From the NCBI RefSeq assembly GCF_023509015.1, contig NZ_CP094975.1:4519501-4583500 (forward strand): DNA of 64,000 nucleotides, read 5' to 3'. Under the pieces are notes generated by a model. The model was given only the letters and a program-made list of their open reading frames with translations. It was not told where the DNA came from and made no database searches. This DNA is from Pseudomonas abieticivorans (GTDB lineage: Bacteria > Pseudomonadota > Gammaproteobacteria > Pseudomonadales > Pseudomonadaceae). This document shows, piece after piece, positions 49,297 through 58,240 of the stretch; the stretch's first letter is position 1, and the number at the start of each line of letters is the position of its first letter. The translations under genes were made by a program, and so were the position numbers.

Positions 49297-50544
49297 ATGG
49301 ATGATTCCACCCTGGAACAATTGGAGGCGGCCCTGCGCGCGTCTCCCGGCAATGCCGCGCTGATCACGCTGCTGCTCAAGGCCTGCCTTGAGCGCGGTGA
49401 ATACGAGCGCGGCCTGGCCCTGGCTGAAGGCGATGACGCCGGCGTGCGCCTACTGCGTGCGCGCCTGTTGGCAGCCCTGGGCCGGCTGAAGGAGGGCCAG
49501 GTCGAGTACCGCGCCGCCATCAGCGACAACCCGGCGCTGGAAGACATGGACCTGTGGCGCACGCTGAGCGTGACCGTGGTCGAGGTGCCGACGGCGGCCG
49601 GGCGGCCCAAGCTGCGGGTCATCTCCAACGATGACACCGACCACACCGAAGTCACCCGCCTGCTGGAGCCGAACAAGGAAACCCTGACGTTCGACGACAT
49701 CGGTGGCCTGGATGAGTTGAAAAAGACCATCCACAAAAAGATCATTCTGCCGTACCAGAAGCCTGGCCTGTTCCAGCGCTTTCGCAAGAAGGTCGGCGGC
49801 GGCGTGCTGCTGTACGGCCCGCCCGGCTGCGGCAAAACCCTGCTGGCCCGGGCCACGGCGGGGGAGTGCAAGGCCACCTTTTTCAATATCGCCATCTCCG
49901 ACGTGCTGGACATGTACATCGGCGAGTCCGAGCGCAAGCTCCACGCGCTGTTCGAGCAAGCCCGCGCGCAGGCCCCGGCGGTGATGTTCTTCGACGAAGT
50001 CGAGGCCCTGGGCGGCAAGCGCTCCAACACCCGCGAGGCCACCTCGTCCAAGCTGGTCAGCCAGTTCCTGTCCGAGATGGACGGCTTTACCCATGACAAC
50101 CATGGCGTGCTGATTCTGGCCGCCACCAACGTGCCGTGGTCGGTGGACTCGGCCTTTCGCCGCCCTGGCCGCTTCGACCGCGTGCTGTTCGTGCCGCCGC
50201 CCGATCGCCCGGCCCGCGAAGCCATGTTGAAGATGATGATGGCCGACCGGCCGAGCGCCGACGACATCGATTTCGCCTTTCTGGCCAAGAACACCTCGGG
50301 TTTCTCCGGTGCCGACCTGAGCGAGCTGATCGAAACCGCGGCCGATGAAGCCATCGAGGCCTCCATCGCCCAAGGCGCCGAACAGCCGATCAGCGACAAG
50401 CACCTCAAGCTGGCCTTGAAAGAGGTGCGCGCCACTACGCTTGAATGGCTGACCACGGCGCGCAACTACGCCCGCTACGCCAACGAAGGCAACCAGTACG
50501 ACGAAGTGCTGGCCTTCCTCGACAAACACGGGAAGGACCGCTGA
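49297..50544 (+). CDS. AAA+ ATPase with N-terminal TPR-like region
   Basis: The 415-residue protein has a helical, repeat-like N-terminus (1-85; LEAALRASPGNAALITLLLK) and a classic AAA domain of the FtsH/p97/spastin type. Walker A is GPPGCGKT (174-181), Walker B FFDE (231-234), then the pore-loop-like MYIGESERKLHALFEQA and sensor residues in ILAATNVPW, with arginine fingers in FRRPGRFDR. No protease or membrane segment is present. The next gene starts in its stop codon (TGATG), which suggests the ATPase acts with the membrane and TPR proteins downstream. Confidence 0.9.
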   Translation: MDDSTLEQLEAALRASPGNAALITLLLKACLERGEYERGLALAEGDDAGVRLLRARLLAALGRLKEGQVEYRAAISDNPALEDMDLWRTLSVTVVEVPTAAGRPKLRVISNDDTDHTEVTRLLEPNKETLTFDDIGGLDELKKTIHKKIILPYQKPGLFQRFRKKVGGGVLLYGPPGCGKTLLARATAGECKATFFNIAISDVLDMYIGESERKLHALFEQARAQAPAVMFFDEVEALGGKRSNTREATSSKLVSQFLSEMDGFTHDNHGVLILAATNVPWSVDSAFRRPGRFDRVLFVPPPDRPAREAMLKMMMADRPSADDIDFAFLAKNTSGFSGADLSELIETAADEAIEASIAQGAEQPISDKHLKLALKEVRATTLEWLTTARNYARYANEGNQYDEVLAFLDKHGKDR

Positions 50545-51029
50545 TGGCTGCGCGTGGGGGTTACCGTATCGATGACGAGCCGCGCCCGGGCACCCTGGCG
50601 CGGTTCGCGGTGTCGCCACTGTGGCCGCTGCTGGGCCTGATGCTCGGCGGTTTCTGGCTGGGCCTGCCGTGGTTTGCCTTCAACGCCGTGGCCGTGGGCA
50701 GCCCCAACCGGGTGCGCGAATGGCTGCTGGTGATAGGCGGCCTGGTCGGCAGCGTGGTGTTGGCCCTGGTGCTGATGCAACTGCTCAGCGCTGGCATCAT
50801 CGCCACCGACGCCGATGTGCAGTACGCCTTGCTGGCGCTGCTGATCTTCAAGCTGGGCATCGGTTACCTGCTGTTCAACCAGCAGAGCGCGACCATCGAG
50901 ATCTATCAGTATTACGGCGGTGTACTCAACCGTTTCGGGCTGCCCGTGGTACTGGTCGGCGCCTTCTGGCTCAAGGGGTACGTGCTGCACCTGGTGCCGG
51001 CAACCCTGTGGTACCTGGTGGTGAGCTGA
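50544..51029 (+). CDS. small membrane protein coupled to the AAA ATPase
   Basis: A 161-residue integral membrane protein with about four hydrophobic segments (SPLWPLLGLMLGGFWLGLPW, LLVIGGLVGSVVLALVLMQL, YALLALLIFKLGIGYLLF, FGLPVVLVGAFWLKGYVLHL). It has no recognised domain. It overlaps both neighbours by one base (TGATG at each end), so it must be translated with them. It may anchor or recruit the AAA ATPase at the membrane; that is inference from coupling. Confidence 0.82.
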   Translation: MAARGGYRIDDEPRPGTLARFAVSPLWPLLGLMLGGFWLGLPWFAFNAVAVGSPNRVREWLLVIGGLVGSVVLALVLMQLLSAGIIATDADVQYALLALLIFKLGIGYLLFNQQSATIEIYQYYGGVLNRFGLPVVLVGAFWLKGYVLHLVPATLWYLVVS

Positions 51030-51952
51030 TGAATACCGAAACCTTGCTGCACCTGGCCTACCAACGCCTGCAAAGTGGCCACCACGATGGCGCCATGGAC
51101 AGCCTGCGCCAACTGCTGGCCGAAGACCCCGACTGCGCCGAGGCCCACGCCCTGTTGTCGGTGTGCCTGTTGAACATGAAACGCGTGCACGCCGCCCGCC
51201 ACGAGGCGCAACAGGCCCTGGGCGCCGACCCGCAACTGCCGTTGGCGCATTACGCGGCCGCACAAGTCGCGATCGCCCAGCGTCAGTTCAAGGCGGCCGA
51301 ACAGCACCTGTTGCAACTGCTGGACATGGAGCCGTTGAGCCCCACCAACCATCGGGCCCTGGCTGAACTGTACCAACTGACCGGCCGCGAGGCCCAAGCC
51401 TTGGCACCGCTGGAAAAAGCCCTGGAACTGGACCCCGACAGCGCCGCCAACCTGGTCGCCCTGGCGCAGTACCACCGCGCCGGTGGCCATTGGGAACTGG
51501 CGCAGACCTTTGCCCGCCAGGCCTTGCAGGCTCAGCCAGGGCATAGCGGCGCGGTGGTGGTGCTCGGCCATTTGCTGCTGCGCGAAGGCGACACTGCGGG
51601 TGCCCGCGAGCATGCTATCTGGGCCCTGCAAGAAAACGCCAACGACATCGCCGCCCTGCACCTGCTGACGGCGGTCAAGGCCCGCGAAAGCCTGTTCATG
51701 GGCCTGTGGTGGCGCTTCAATTCCTGGATGACCGAACGCGGCAACGCCCGCGCCATCGTCATCCTGCTGGCAATGTTCGTGGTGTACCGGGTCACGGTGA
51801 TCGCGGTCGCCCAGCACGGCTACCCCCAGGCAGCGCAGTTCATCGACTGGGCGTGGCTGGCCTTCGTGGTCTATACCTTTGCCGCGCCGCAGATGTTCCG
51901 GCGCTCACTGGACAAGGAGCTGGTGCAGGTCAAGTTGTCCAAGCACTTCTGA
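51029..51952 (+). CDS. TPR-repeat membrane protein
   Basis: A 307-residue protein with about six tetratricopeptide repeats in residues 1-210 (for example ALAELYQLTGREAQALAPLE, KALELDPDSAANLVALAQYH), followed by two hydrophobic helices near the C-terminus (AIVILLAMFVVYRVTVIAV and FIDWAWLAFVVYTFAAPQMF). The TPR part would face the cytoplasm and could hold partner proteins for the AAA ATPase. It is coupled to the preceding gene by TGATG and ends the cluster. Confidence 0.88.
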   Translation: MNTETLLHLAYQRLQSGHHDGAMDSLRQLLAEDPDCAEAHALLSVCLLNMKRVHAARHEAQQALGADPQLPLAHYAAAQVAIAQRQFKAAEQHLLQLLDMEPLSPTNHRALAELYQLTGREAQALAPLEKALELDPDSAANLVALAQYHRAGGHWELAQTFARQALQAQPGHSGAVVVLGHLLLREGDTAGAREHAIWALQENANDIAALHLLTAVKARESLFMGLWWRFNSWMTERGNARAIVILLAMFVVYRVTVIAVAQHGYPQAAQFIDWAWLAFVVYTFAAPQMFRRSLDKELVQVKLSKHF

Positions 51953-52050
51953 CCCGGCCGGGCCGTGCGCCCGTCCGGTTGCGCAAGGCGCCCCGTGCAC
52001 TCGGCCGGGCGCCTCGTTAAACTAGCGGCATCTACTGGAGAGTGCCCCGC

Positions 52051-52311
52051 ATGTCGACGTTTGCCCACATGATCGAAAACATCACCCCCGACATCTACGA
52101 GAGCCTGAAACTGGCCGTGGAAATCGGTAAATGGTCGGACGGCCGCAAGCTCACCGCCGAACAGAAAGCATTGTCCCTGCAGGCGGTCATCGCCTGGGAA
52201 ATCCAGAACCTGCCCGAAGACCAGCGCACCGGTTACATGGGCCCGCAGGAATGCTCGTCCAAGTCGGCGCCAGTGCCGAACATCCTATTCAAGTCGGATG
52301 CGGTCCATTGA
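52051..52311 (+). CDS. YeaC family protein (DUF1315)
   Basis: An 86-residue soluble protein matching the YeaC/DUF1315 family (FAHMIENITPDIYESLKLAV, GKWSDGRKLT, NLPEDQRTGYM). The function of the family is unknown. The ATG of MSTFAHM is preceded by GGAGAG. The end overlaps the TTG of the DUF2797 gene, and this pairing of the two families suggests a shared role. Confidence 0.88.
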   Translation: MSTFAHMIENITPDIYESLKLAVEIGKWSDGRKLTAEQKALSLQAVIAWEIQNLPEDQRTGYMGPQECSSKSAPVPNILFKSDAVH

Positions 52312-53138
52312 ACGAGATTGGTCGCGGTGCCATCAGTAAAATGTCCACCCGCCTCGATGACGGCGCGGTGCAGTACGGGTTCCGCCTGGGCGAACTGGAT
52401 ATCCCGGTCAATGCGCTCATCGGCAAGACCGTGCGCCTGGAATACCTGGGCGCCATCCATTGCAGCCATTGCGGGCGCAAAACCAAGACCAGCTTCAGCC
52501 AGGGCTATTGCTACCCCTGCATGACCAAGCTTGCCCAGTGCGACGTGTGCATCATGAGCCCGGAACGCTGCCACTACGAGGCCGGCACCTGCCGCGACCC
52601 AGCGTGGGGCGAGCAGTTTTGCATGACCGACCACGTGGTGTACCTGGCCAACAGCTCCGGCATCAAGGTCGGCATCACCCGCGCCACCCAGTTGCCCACC
52701 CGCTGGCTGGACCAGGGTGCCAGCCAGGCGTTGCCGATCGTGCGCGTGGCCACCCGGCAGCAGTCGGGGCTGGTCGAAGACCTGTTCCGCTCGCAGGTGG
52801 CCGACCGCACCAATTGGCGCGCATTGCTCAAGGGCGACGCGGTGCCGGTGGACCTTGCGCAAGTGCGCGACATGTTGTTCGACACCTGCGGCGTCGGCCT
52901 CAACATGCTGCAGGAACGCTTCGGCCTGCAGGCGATCCAACCGCTGCATGACAGCCAAGTCCTGGACATTCGCTACCCGGTCGAGGCCTACCCGGCCAAG
53001 ATCGTCAGTTTCAACCTGGACAAGAATCCGATCGCCGAAGGCACGCTGCTGGGCATCAAGGGGCAGTACCTGATCTTTGACACCGGCGTGATCAATATTC
53101 GCAAATACACGGCGTACCAGCTCGCCGTGCATCAGTAG
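52308..53138 (+). CDS. DUF2797 zinc-ribbon protein with GIY-YIG-like segment
   Basis: A 276-residue protein of unknown function. A cysteine-rich zone near residues 48-75 (CSHCGRKTKTSF, CYPCMTKLAQCDVC) suggests bound zinc. The next segment, VVYLANSSGIKVGITR with a conserved Arg-Trp after TQLPT, resembles the GIY-YIG nuclease core; that link is inference. The TTG at 52308 overlaps the DUF1315 stop (TTGA) and keeps the conserved EIGRGAISKM start; the ATG at 52341 is the alternative. pepN follows 12 bases later. Confidence 0.82.
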   Translation: MNEIGRGAISKMSTRLDDGAVQYGFRLGELDIPVNALIGKTVRLEYLGAIHCSHCGRKTKTSFSQGYCYPCMTKLAQCDVCIMSPERCHYEAGTCRDPAWGEQFCMTDHVVYLANSSGIKVGITRATQLPTRWLDQGASQALPIVRVATRQQSGLVEDLFRSQVADRTNWRALLKGDAVPVDLAQVRDMLFDTCGVGLNMLQERFGLQAIQPLHDSQVLDIRYPVEAYPAKIVSFNLDKNPIAEGTLLGIKGQYLIFDTGVINIRKYTAYQLAVHQ

Positions 53139-53150
53139 AAGGATGTCAGC

Positions 53151-55808
53151 ATGCGTACCGAACAGCCGAAAATGATCTACTTGAAAGACTATCAGGCGCC
53201 CGAGTACCTGATCGACGAGACGCACCTGACCTTCGAGTTGCACGACGACCACACGCTGGTCCACGCGCAGTTGGTGATGCGCCGCAACCCGGCCTGCGGC
53301 GCCGGCCTGCCGCCGCTGGTGCTCGACGGCCAGCAGTTGGAACTGCTGAACGTGAGCCTGGACGACGCCGAACTGGCTGCCGCCGACTACACCCTCACCG
53401 ACAGCCACTTGACCGTGCAACCCAAGGCCGCCGCGTTCACCCTGGACACCAGCGTGCGCATCCACCCCGAGACCAATACGGCGCTGGAGGGCCTGTACAA
53501 GTCCAGCGGCATGTTCTGCACCCAGTGCGAGGCCGAGGGCTTTCGCAAGATCACCTACTACCTCGACCGCCCGGACGTGATGAGCAAGTTCACCACCACG
53601 GTCAGCGCCGACCAGCATGCCTACCCGGTGCTGCTGTCCAACGGCAACCCGATCGCCAGCGGGCCCGATGAAGACGGCCGGCACTGGGCGACCTGGGAAG
53701 ACCCGTTCATGAAGCCGGCGTACCTGTTCGCGCTGGTGGCCGGTGATTTGTGGTGCGTGGAAGACAAGTTCACCACGATGTCCGAGCGTGAAGTGACCCT
53801 GCGCATCTACGTCGAGCCAGAAAACATCGACAAGTGCCAGCACGCCATGACCAGCCTGAAGAAGTCCATGCGCTGGGACGAAGAGACTTATGGCCGCGAG
53901 TACGACCTGGACATCTTCATGATCGTCGCGGTCAACGACTTCAACATGGGCGCCATGGAGAACAAGGGCCTCAACATCTTCAACTCCAGCGCCGTGCTGG
54001 CCCGCGCCGAAACCGCCACCGACGCCGCGCACCAGCGGGTCGAGGCGATCGTGGCCCACGAATACTTCCACAACTGGTCGGGCAACCGCGTCACCTGCCG
54101 CGACTGGTTCCAGCTGTCGCTCAAGGAAGGCTTCACCGTGTACCGTGATTCGGGCTTTTCCGCCGACATGAACTCGGCCACGGTCAAGCGCATCCAGGAC
54201 GTGGCCTACCTGCGTACCCACCAGTTTGCCGAAGACGCCGGCCCCATGGCGCATGCCGTGCGCCCGGACAGCTTCATCGAGATCTCCAACTTCTACACCC
54301 TGACCGTGTACGAGAAGGGCAGCGAAGTGGTCGGCATGATCCACACCCTGCTGGGCGCCGAAGGCTTTCGCAAGGGCAGTGACCTGTACTTCGAACGCCA
54401 TGACGGCCAGGCCGTGACCTGCGATGACTTCATCAAGGCCATGGAAGATGCCAATGGCGCTGACCTGAGCCAGTTCAAGCGCTGGTACAGCCAGGCCGGC
54501 ACGCCGCGTTTGGCTGTCAGCGAAAGCTACGATGCGGCCGCCAAGACCTACAGCCTGACGTTCCGCCAGAGCTGCCCGGCCACCCCGGACAAGGTCGAGA
54601 AACTGCCCTTCGTGATCCCGGTGGCCTTGGGCCTGCTGGACGCCAACGGCCAGGACATCCCCCTGCGCCTGCAAGGCGAAGCCGCTGCTGCGGGCACCAG
54701 CCGGGTGATCTCGGTGACAGAGGCCGAGCAGACCTTCACCTTCGTCGACGTGGCGGCCCAGCCGTTGCCGTCGTTGTTGCGCGGTTTCAGCGCGCCGGTG
54801 AAGCTGAGCTTCCCGTACAGCCGCGACCAACTGATGTTCCTGATGCAGCACGACAGCGATGGTTTCAACCGCTGGGATGCCGGCCAGCAACTGTCGGTGG
54901 CGGTGTTGCAGGAATTGATTGCCCAGCATCAGGCCGGCCGGCCGTTGGTGCTCGATCAACGCCTGGTCAAGGCCCTGGCCAGCGTGCTCGGCAACGCGCA
55001 ACTGGATCAGGCCATGGTCGCCGAGATGCTCTCGCTGCCCAGCGAAGCCTACCTCACCGAAATCAGCGAAGTGGCCGATGTGGACGCCATCCACGCGGCG
55101 CGCGAATTCGCCCGCCAGCAACTGGCCGACAGCCTGTTCGATGCCTTGTGGCAACGTTACCAGGCCAACCGGGCGATCTCACGCGGCACCGAGTACGTCG
55201 CCGAGGCCGAACACTTTGCCCGCCGCGCCCTGCAGAACATCGCGCTGTCGTACCTGATGCTCAGCGGCAAGCCAGAGGTAGTGGCTGCCACCCTTGAGCA
55301 ATTCGACGCCGCCGACAACATGACCGAGCGCCTCACCGCGCTGGCCGTGCTGGTGAACTCCGACTTCAGCGCCGAGCGAGCCAAGGCCCTGGAGGTGTTC
55401 GCCGAGAACTTCAAGGACAACCCGTTGGTGATGGACCAGTGGTTCAGCGTACAGGCCGGCAGCACGATGCCCGGCGGCCTGGCGCGGGTGCAGGCGTTGA
55501 TGGAGCACCCGGCGTTCAACTTCAAGAACCCGAACAAGGTGCGTGCGCTGATCGGTGCCTTTGCCCAGCAGAACCTGATCAACTTCCACGCCGCCGACGG
55601 CTCGGGTTATCGCTTCCTGGCAGACCTGGTGATCCGCCTGAACGCGCTGAACCCACAGATCGCTTCGCGCCAACTGTCGCCCCTGACACGCTGGCGCAAG
55701 TACGACGGCGCCCGCCAGGCGCTGATGAAAGGCGAACTGGAGCGCATTTTGGCTTCCGGTGAGCTGTCCAGCGATGTGTACGAAGTGGTGAGCAAGAGCT
55801 TGGCGTAA
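53151..55808 (+). CDS. pepN: aminopeptidase N
   Basis: PepN is a cytosolic M1-family zinc aminopeptidase that finishes peptide breakdown. The 885-residue protein has the substrate-recognition GAMENKGLN motif near residue 267 and the zinc site HEYFHNW (His303, Glu304, His307) with the third ligand Glu in LKEGFTVYRD. The C-terminal helical domain is complete. Length matches the family. It probably continues the DUF1315-DUF2797 transcript and is followed by two hairpins. Confidence 0.97.
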   Translation: MRTEQPKMIYLKDYQAPEYLIDETHLTFELHDDHTLVHAQLVMRRNPACGAGLPPLVLDGQQLELLNVSLDDAELAAADYTLTDSHLTVQPKAAAFTLDTSVRIHPETNTALEGLYKSSGMFCTQCEAEGFRKITYYLDRPDVMSKFTTTVSADQHAYPVLLSNGNPIASGPDEDGRHWATWEDPFMKPAYLFALVAGDLWCVEDKFTTMSEREVTLRIYVEPENIDKCQHAMTSLKKSMRWDEETYGREYDLDIFMIVAVNDFNMGAMENKGLNIFNSSAVLARAETATDAAHQRVEAIVAHEYFHNWSGNRVTCRDWFQLSLKEGFTVYRDSGFSADMNSATVKRIQDVAYLRTHQFAEDAGPMAHAVRPDSFIEISNFYTLTVYEKGSEVVGMIHTLLGAEGFRKGSDLYFERHDGQAVTCDDFIKAMEDANGADLSQFKRWYSQAGTPRLAVSESYDAAAKTYSLTFRQSCPATPDKVEKLPFVIPVALGLLDANGQDIPLRLQGEAAAAGTSRVISVTEAEQTFTFVDVAAQPLPSLLRGFSAPVKLSFPYSRDQLMFLMQHDSDGFNRWDAGQQLSVAVLQELIAQHQAGRPLVLDQRLVKALASVLGNAQLDQAMVAEMLSLPSEAYLTEISEVADVDAIHAAREFARQQLADSLFDALWQRYQANRAISRGTEYVAEAEHFARRALQNIALSYLMLSGKPEVVAATLEQFDAADNMTERLTALAVLVNSDFSAERAKALEVFAENFKDNPLVMDQWFSVQAGSTMPGGLARVQALMEHPAFNFKNPNKVRALIGAFAQQNLINFHAADGSGYRFLADLVIRLNALNPQIASRQLSPLTRWRKYDGARQALMKGELERILASGELSSDVYEVVSKSLA

Positions 55809-55822
55809 CCCATGAGGGCGGT

Positions 55823-55860
55823 GGTGCCTGCTTCCCAGGTGTGCCTGGGAAGCAGGCACC
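55823..55860 (+). other. perfect 17-bp hairpin after pepN
   Basis: GGTGCCTGCTTCCCAGG and its exact complement enclose a 4-base loop (TGTG), 14 bases past the pepN stop codon. There is no T run. It may stabilise the pepN mRNA 3' end or assist the terminator that follows. Confidence 0.7.
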
Positions 55861-55868
55861 GCATTATT

Positions 55869-55907
55869 AAAAGGTGTTACCTGTTACTTGCAGGTAACAC
55901 CTTTTTT
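55869..55907 (+). terminator. terminator after pepN
   Basis: AAAAGGTGTTACCTG and CAGGTAACACCTTTT form a 15-bp stem with a 7-base loop and a T run. The A-rich start also lets it work on the other strand. Confidence 0.9.
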
Positions 55908-55936
55908 GTTACTGGTTAAAAAGTCTTACAAGGGCC

Positions 55937-55978
55937 TCGGAAACTTCCGAAACTATGCAGTTACAAGTTTTTGCTTGT
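55937..55978 (+). promoter_or_regulatory. two inverted repeats upstream of the sigma-54 promoter
   Basis: TCGGAA-AC-TTCCGA (55937-55950) and ACAAG-TTTTTG-CTTGT (55963-55978) lie 140-180 bases before the sigma-54 promoter, the usual distance for an enhancer-binding activator. They may be its binding sites; the activator is not in the window. The rest of the 55909-56116 gap shows no gene. Confidence 0.35.
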
Positions 55979-56116
55979 CTCTTTTTATGCGTTGATTCAG
56001 AACTTGAGTGGTTTTTGATTGATGTGCGCCTTTAATTGTATTTTTTGCGCCTGACTGCCAAGTCATGCCCCGTATTTAAGTGTGTGCTTATATTTCTCCC
56101 TGATTATTTCCCTGTT

Positions 56117-56132
56117 TGGCACCCGGGTTGCA
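56117..56132 (+). promoter_or_regulatory. sigma-54 (RpoN) promoter of the DUF1302 operon
   Basis: TGGCACCCGGGTTGCA has the -24 GG (56118-56119) and -12 GC (56130-56131) exactly 10 bases apart and differs from the consensus TGGCACG-N4-TTGCA by one base. The expected start near 56143 gives a 29-base leader to the ATG at 56172. Confidence 0.8.
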
Positions 56133-56171
56133 ATTGCCCCTGCGCTGCCACATTAAACAGGGAGAATGACG

Positions 56172-58181
56172 ATGGGGATCAAATCAGTCAGGGCACGCCT
56201 GCGCCTTGCTCCAGCCAAGGCGGGCTTTGGCCTGGCGGGCTTGCTGCCGTTGCTGGCGTGCGGGCCGGTATCGGCAGTGGAATTCAGTTTTCTGGAGGAT
56301 GAAATCAAAGGCTCGCTGGACACCACGGTATCCTATGGGCAGTTGTGGCGTACTCAAGGGCGGGATAAAACCAACGATGACGTCAATATCAATGATGGTA
56401 ATCGAAACTTTGATCCGGGGCTGGTATCGGAGGTCTATAAGATCACCAGTGAGTTAGGTGCTTCCTATAAGAACTACGGAATATTCCTGCGCGGCACGGC
56501 GTTTTATGACACGCAGATAATGGACCGGGGCAATGACTACTATCACAATAACAACCCCGCGCAGCCCAGCCAGAATGCACCCAGGGACAATCGCTTTAGC
56601 CATGCCACCCGGCAAAACGCCGGGCGCAACGCCGAACTGCTTGATGCCTACGTCTATGGCGACTGGGATGTTGGCAACATGCCGGTGCGCGGCCGCCTGG
56701 GCCGGCAAGTGTTCAACTGGGGCGAGGGCATGTTCTATCGCGGTGGCGTGAACACCACCAACCCCATCGACGCGAGCAAATTCCGCCTGCCAGGCTCGGA
56801 GCTCAAGGAGGTGCTCAAGCCAGTGGAGGCGTTTAACCTCAGCCTGGGCCTGAGCGACAACCTGTCGCTGGAAGCCTTCTACCAGTTCAAGTGGCACGAA
56901 ACCGACATCGATCCGGTTGGTACCTTTTTCTCCGAAACCGATCTGTTCGCCAAAGGCGGCGATTCGGCCTACGCGGCGTTGCCGCAACTGTCAGCGGTAA
57001 ATGCGCTGTACAGCGGCCTGAGCGCCATCGGCGCGGGCGGGCTGCAGGGCGGCAAGGGCGTGGATGCCAATGGCAACCTCAAGGTCGCCTCTATTGGCCC
57101 GGACATCAACGCGCGTAACGACGGCCAGTTCGGCCTGGCGATGCGCTACGTGGCCGAACAGCTCAACGCCACCGAATTCGGCTTCTATTTCGTCAACTAC
57201 CACGCCAAGGAGCCGACCATTCACGCCGACCTCGGGGCGTACAAGGGGCTGGACATGCAGCAGTTGGCCGCCGCCGCCGCGCCGGGCATACAGCAGAGCG
57301 TCGCCAGTGCCGCCGGCATCAGCGTGCAACAGTTGCAAGCCGCCCTGCAAGCGGCGCCCAACGGCCCGCTGGCGCAGGCCTACCAGGCATCCCTGAACCA
57401 GGCGGTGGGCGGCCTGGCCACGCTCGACGTGGCCAACCAGGTGCGCGGCCGGCGCGATTACGCCGAAGACATCCGCATGCTCGGCGCCAGTTTCAATACC
57501 AACCTGGGCAAGGCTTCGCTGTTCGGTGAGTTGACCTATCGGCCGAACATGGTGATTGGCCAAGCCACTACCGCTGACTTGCTCAACGACCTGTTTGTCC
57601 AGGCGCCTCAGTTGGCGGCGGGGCAAACGGTCAATATTGGCGGTCAGCACGTCAAGCTGGGCGACACAGTGCGCAGCAGCGAACGGGTAGAGATGTTCAA
57701 CGCATCGCTGGGCACCCTCTACAACTTCGGCCCCATGGTCGGTTTCGACGGCTTGACTGCCGTGGCCGAGGTGGCCTCCGAGCACTTGCGTGGCAGCAGC
57801 CTGCACTACACCGCCTTCGACGGTACCCGCCGGTATTACTCCAGCCGCGCCAATGGCGGCTATGTGGCAGGTTTCAAGGACAGCGACCAGATCTCACGCA
57901 ATGCCTTTGGCGCCACGGTCATGCTGATCGGCAACTGGAACGACGTGTTCGCCGGGATCAACCTGTCGCCCTTCATCACCTACAAGGACGACTTCAAGGG
58001 TAACTCGCACCAGACCGGCAACTTTATCGAAGGCCGCAAGGCTTACTCGGTGGGCATGAAGGCCAGCTACCAGAACCGCCTGGAAGGCGAGGTGCAGTAC
58101 ACCGAGTTCTACGGCGCCGGGCAGAGCAACGCCATACGCGATCGCGACAACATTGGCATGAACATCAAATACTCGTTTTGA
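56172..58181 (+). CDS. DUF1302 family outer-membrane protein
   Basis: A 669-residue exported protein with a long signal peptide (LAGLLPLLACGPVSA, cleavage near residue 35), then the DUF1302 pattern DEIKGSLDTTVSYGQLWRT, GRLGRQVFNWGEG and the beta-rich C-terminus ending in Phe (NIKYSF), as in outer-membrane beta-barrels. Members occur beside DUF1329 and RND-type transporters; a role in moving hydrophobic compounds has been suggested but is not certain. The ATG at 56172 has AGGGAGA six bases upstream; an ATG at 56166 is too close to it. First gene of the sigma-54 operon. Confidence 0.9.
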   Translation: MGIKSVRARLRLAPAKAGFGLAGLLPLLACGPVSAVEFSFLEDEIKGSLDTTVSYGQLWRTQGRDKTNDDVNINDGNRNFDPGLVSEVYKITSELGASYKNYGIFLRGTAFYDTQIMDRGNDYYHNNNPAQPSQNAPRDNRFSHATRQNAGRNAELLDAYVYGDWDVGNMPVRGRLGRQVFNWGEGMFYRGGVNTTNPIDASKFRLPGSELKEVLKPVEAFNLSLGLSDNLSLEAFYQFKWHETDIDPVGTFFSETDLFAKGGDSAYAALPQLSAVNALYSGLSAIGAGGLQGGKGVDANGNLKVASIGPDINARNDGQFGLAMRYVAEQLNATEFGFYFVNYHAKEPTIHADLGAYKGLDMQQLAAAAAPGIQQSVASAAGISVQQLQAALQAAPNGPLAQAYQASLNQAVGGLATLDVANQVRGRRDYAEDIRMLGASFNTNLGKASLFGELTYRPNMVIGQATTADLLNDLFVQAPQLAAGQTVNIGGQHVKLGDTVRSSERVEMFNASLGTLYNFGPMVGFDGLTAVAEVASEHLRGSSLHYTAFDGTRRYYSSRANGGYVAGFKDSDQISRNAFGATVMLIGNWNDVFAGINLSPFITYKDDFKGNSHQTGNFIEGRKAYSVGMKASYQNRLEGEVQYTEFYGAGQSNAIRDRDNIGMNIKYSF

Positions 58182-58240
58182 CCGCCACCGGCCCCCACGC
58201 CGCTGGCGGGGCGGGCCCGGCTTGATCAGGAAGCGCACCC

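Noticed and set aside
52233..55154. A 973-codon open frame on the strand opposite pepN
   Set aside because: It lies antisense to pepN and DUF2797, which have clear motifs and translation signals. Its composition is the His/Ala/Gln/Val-rich pattern produced by GC-rich codons read backwards.
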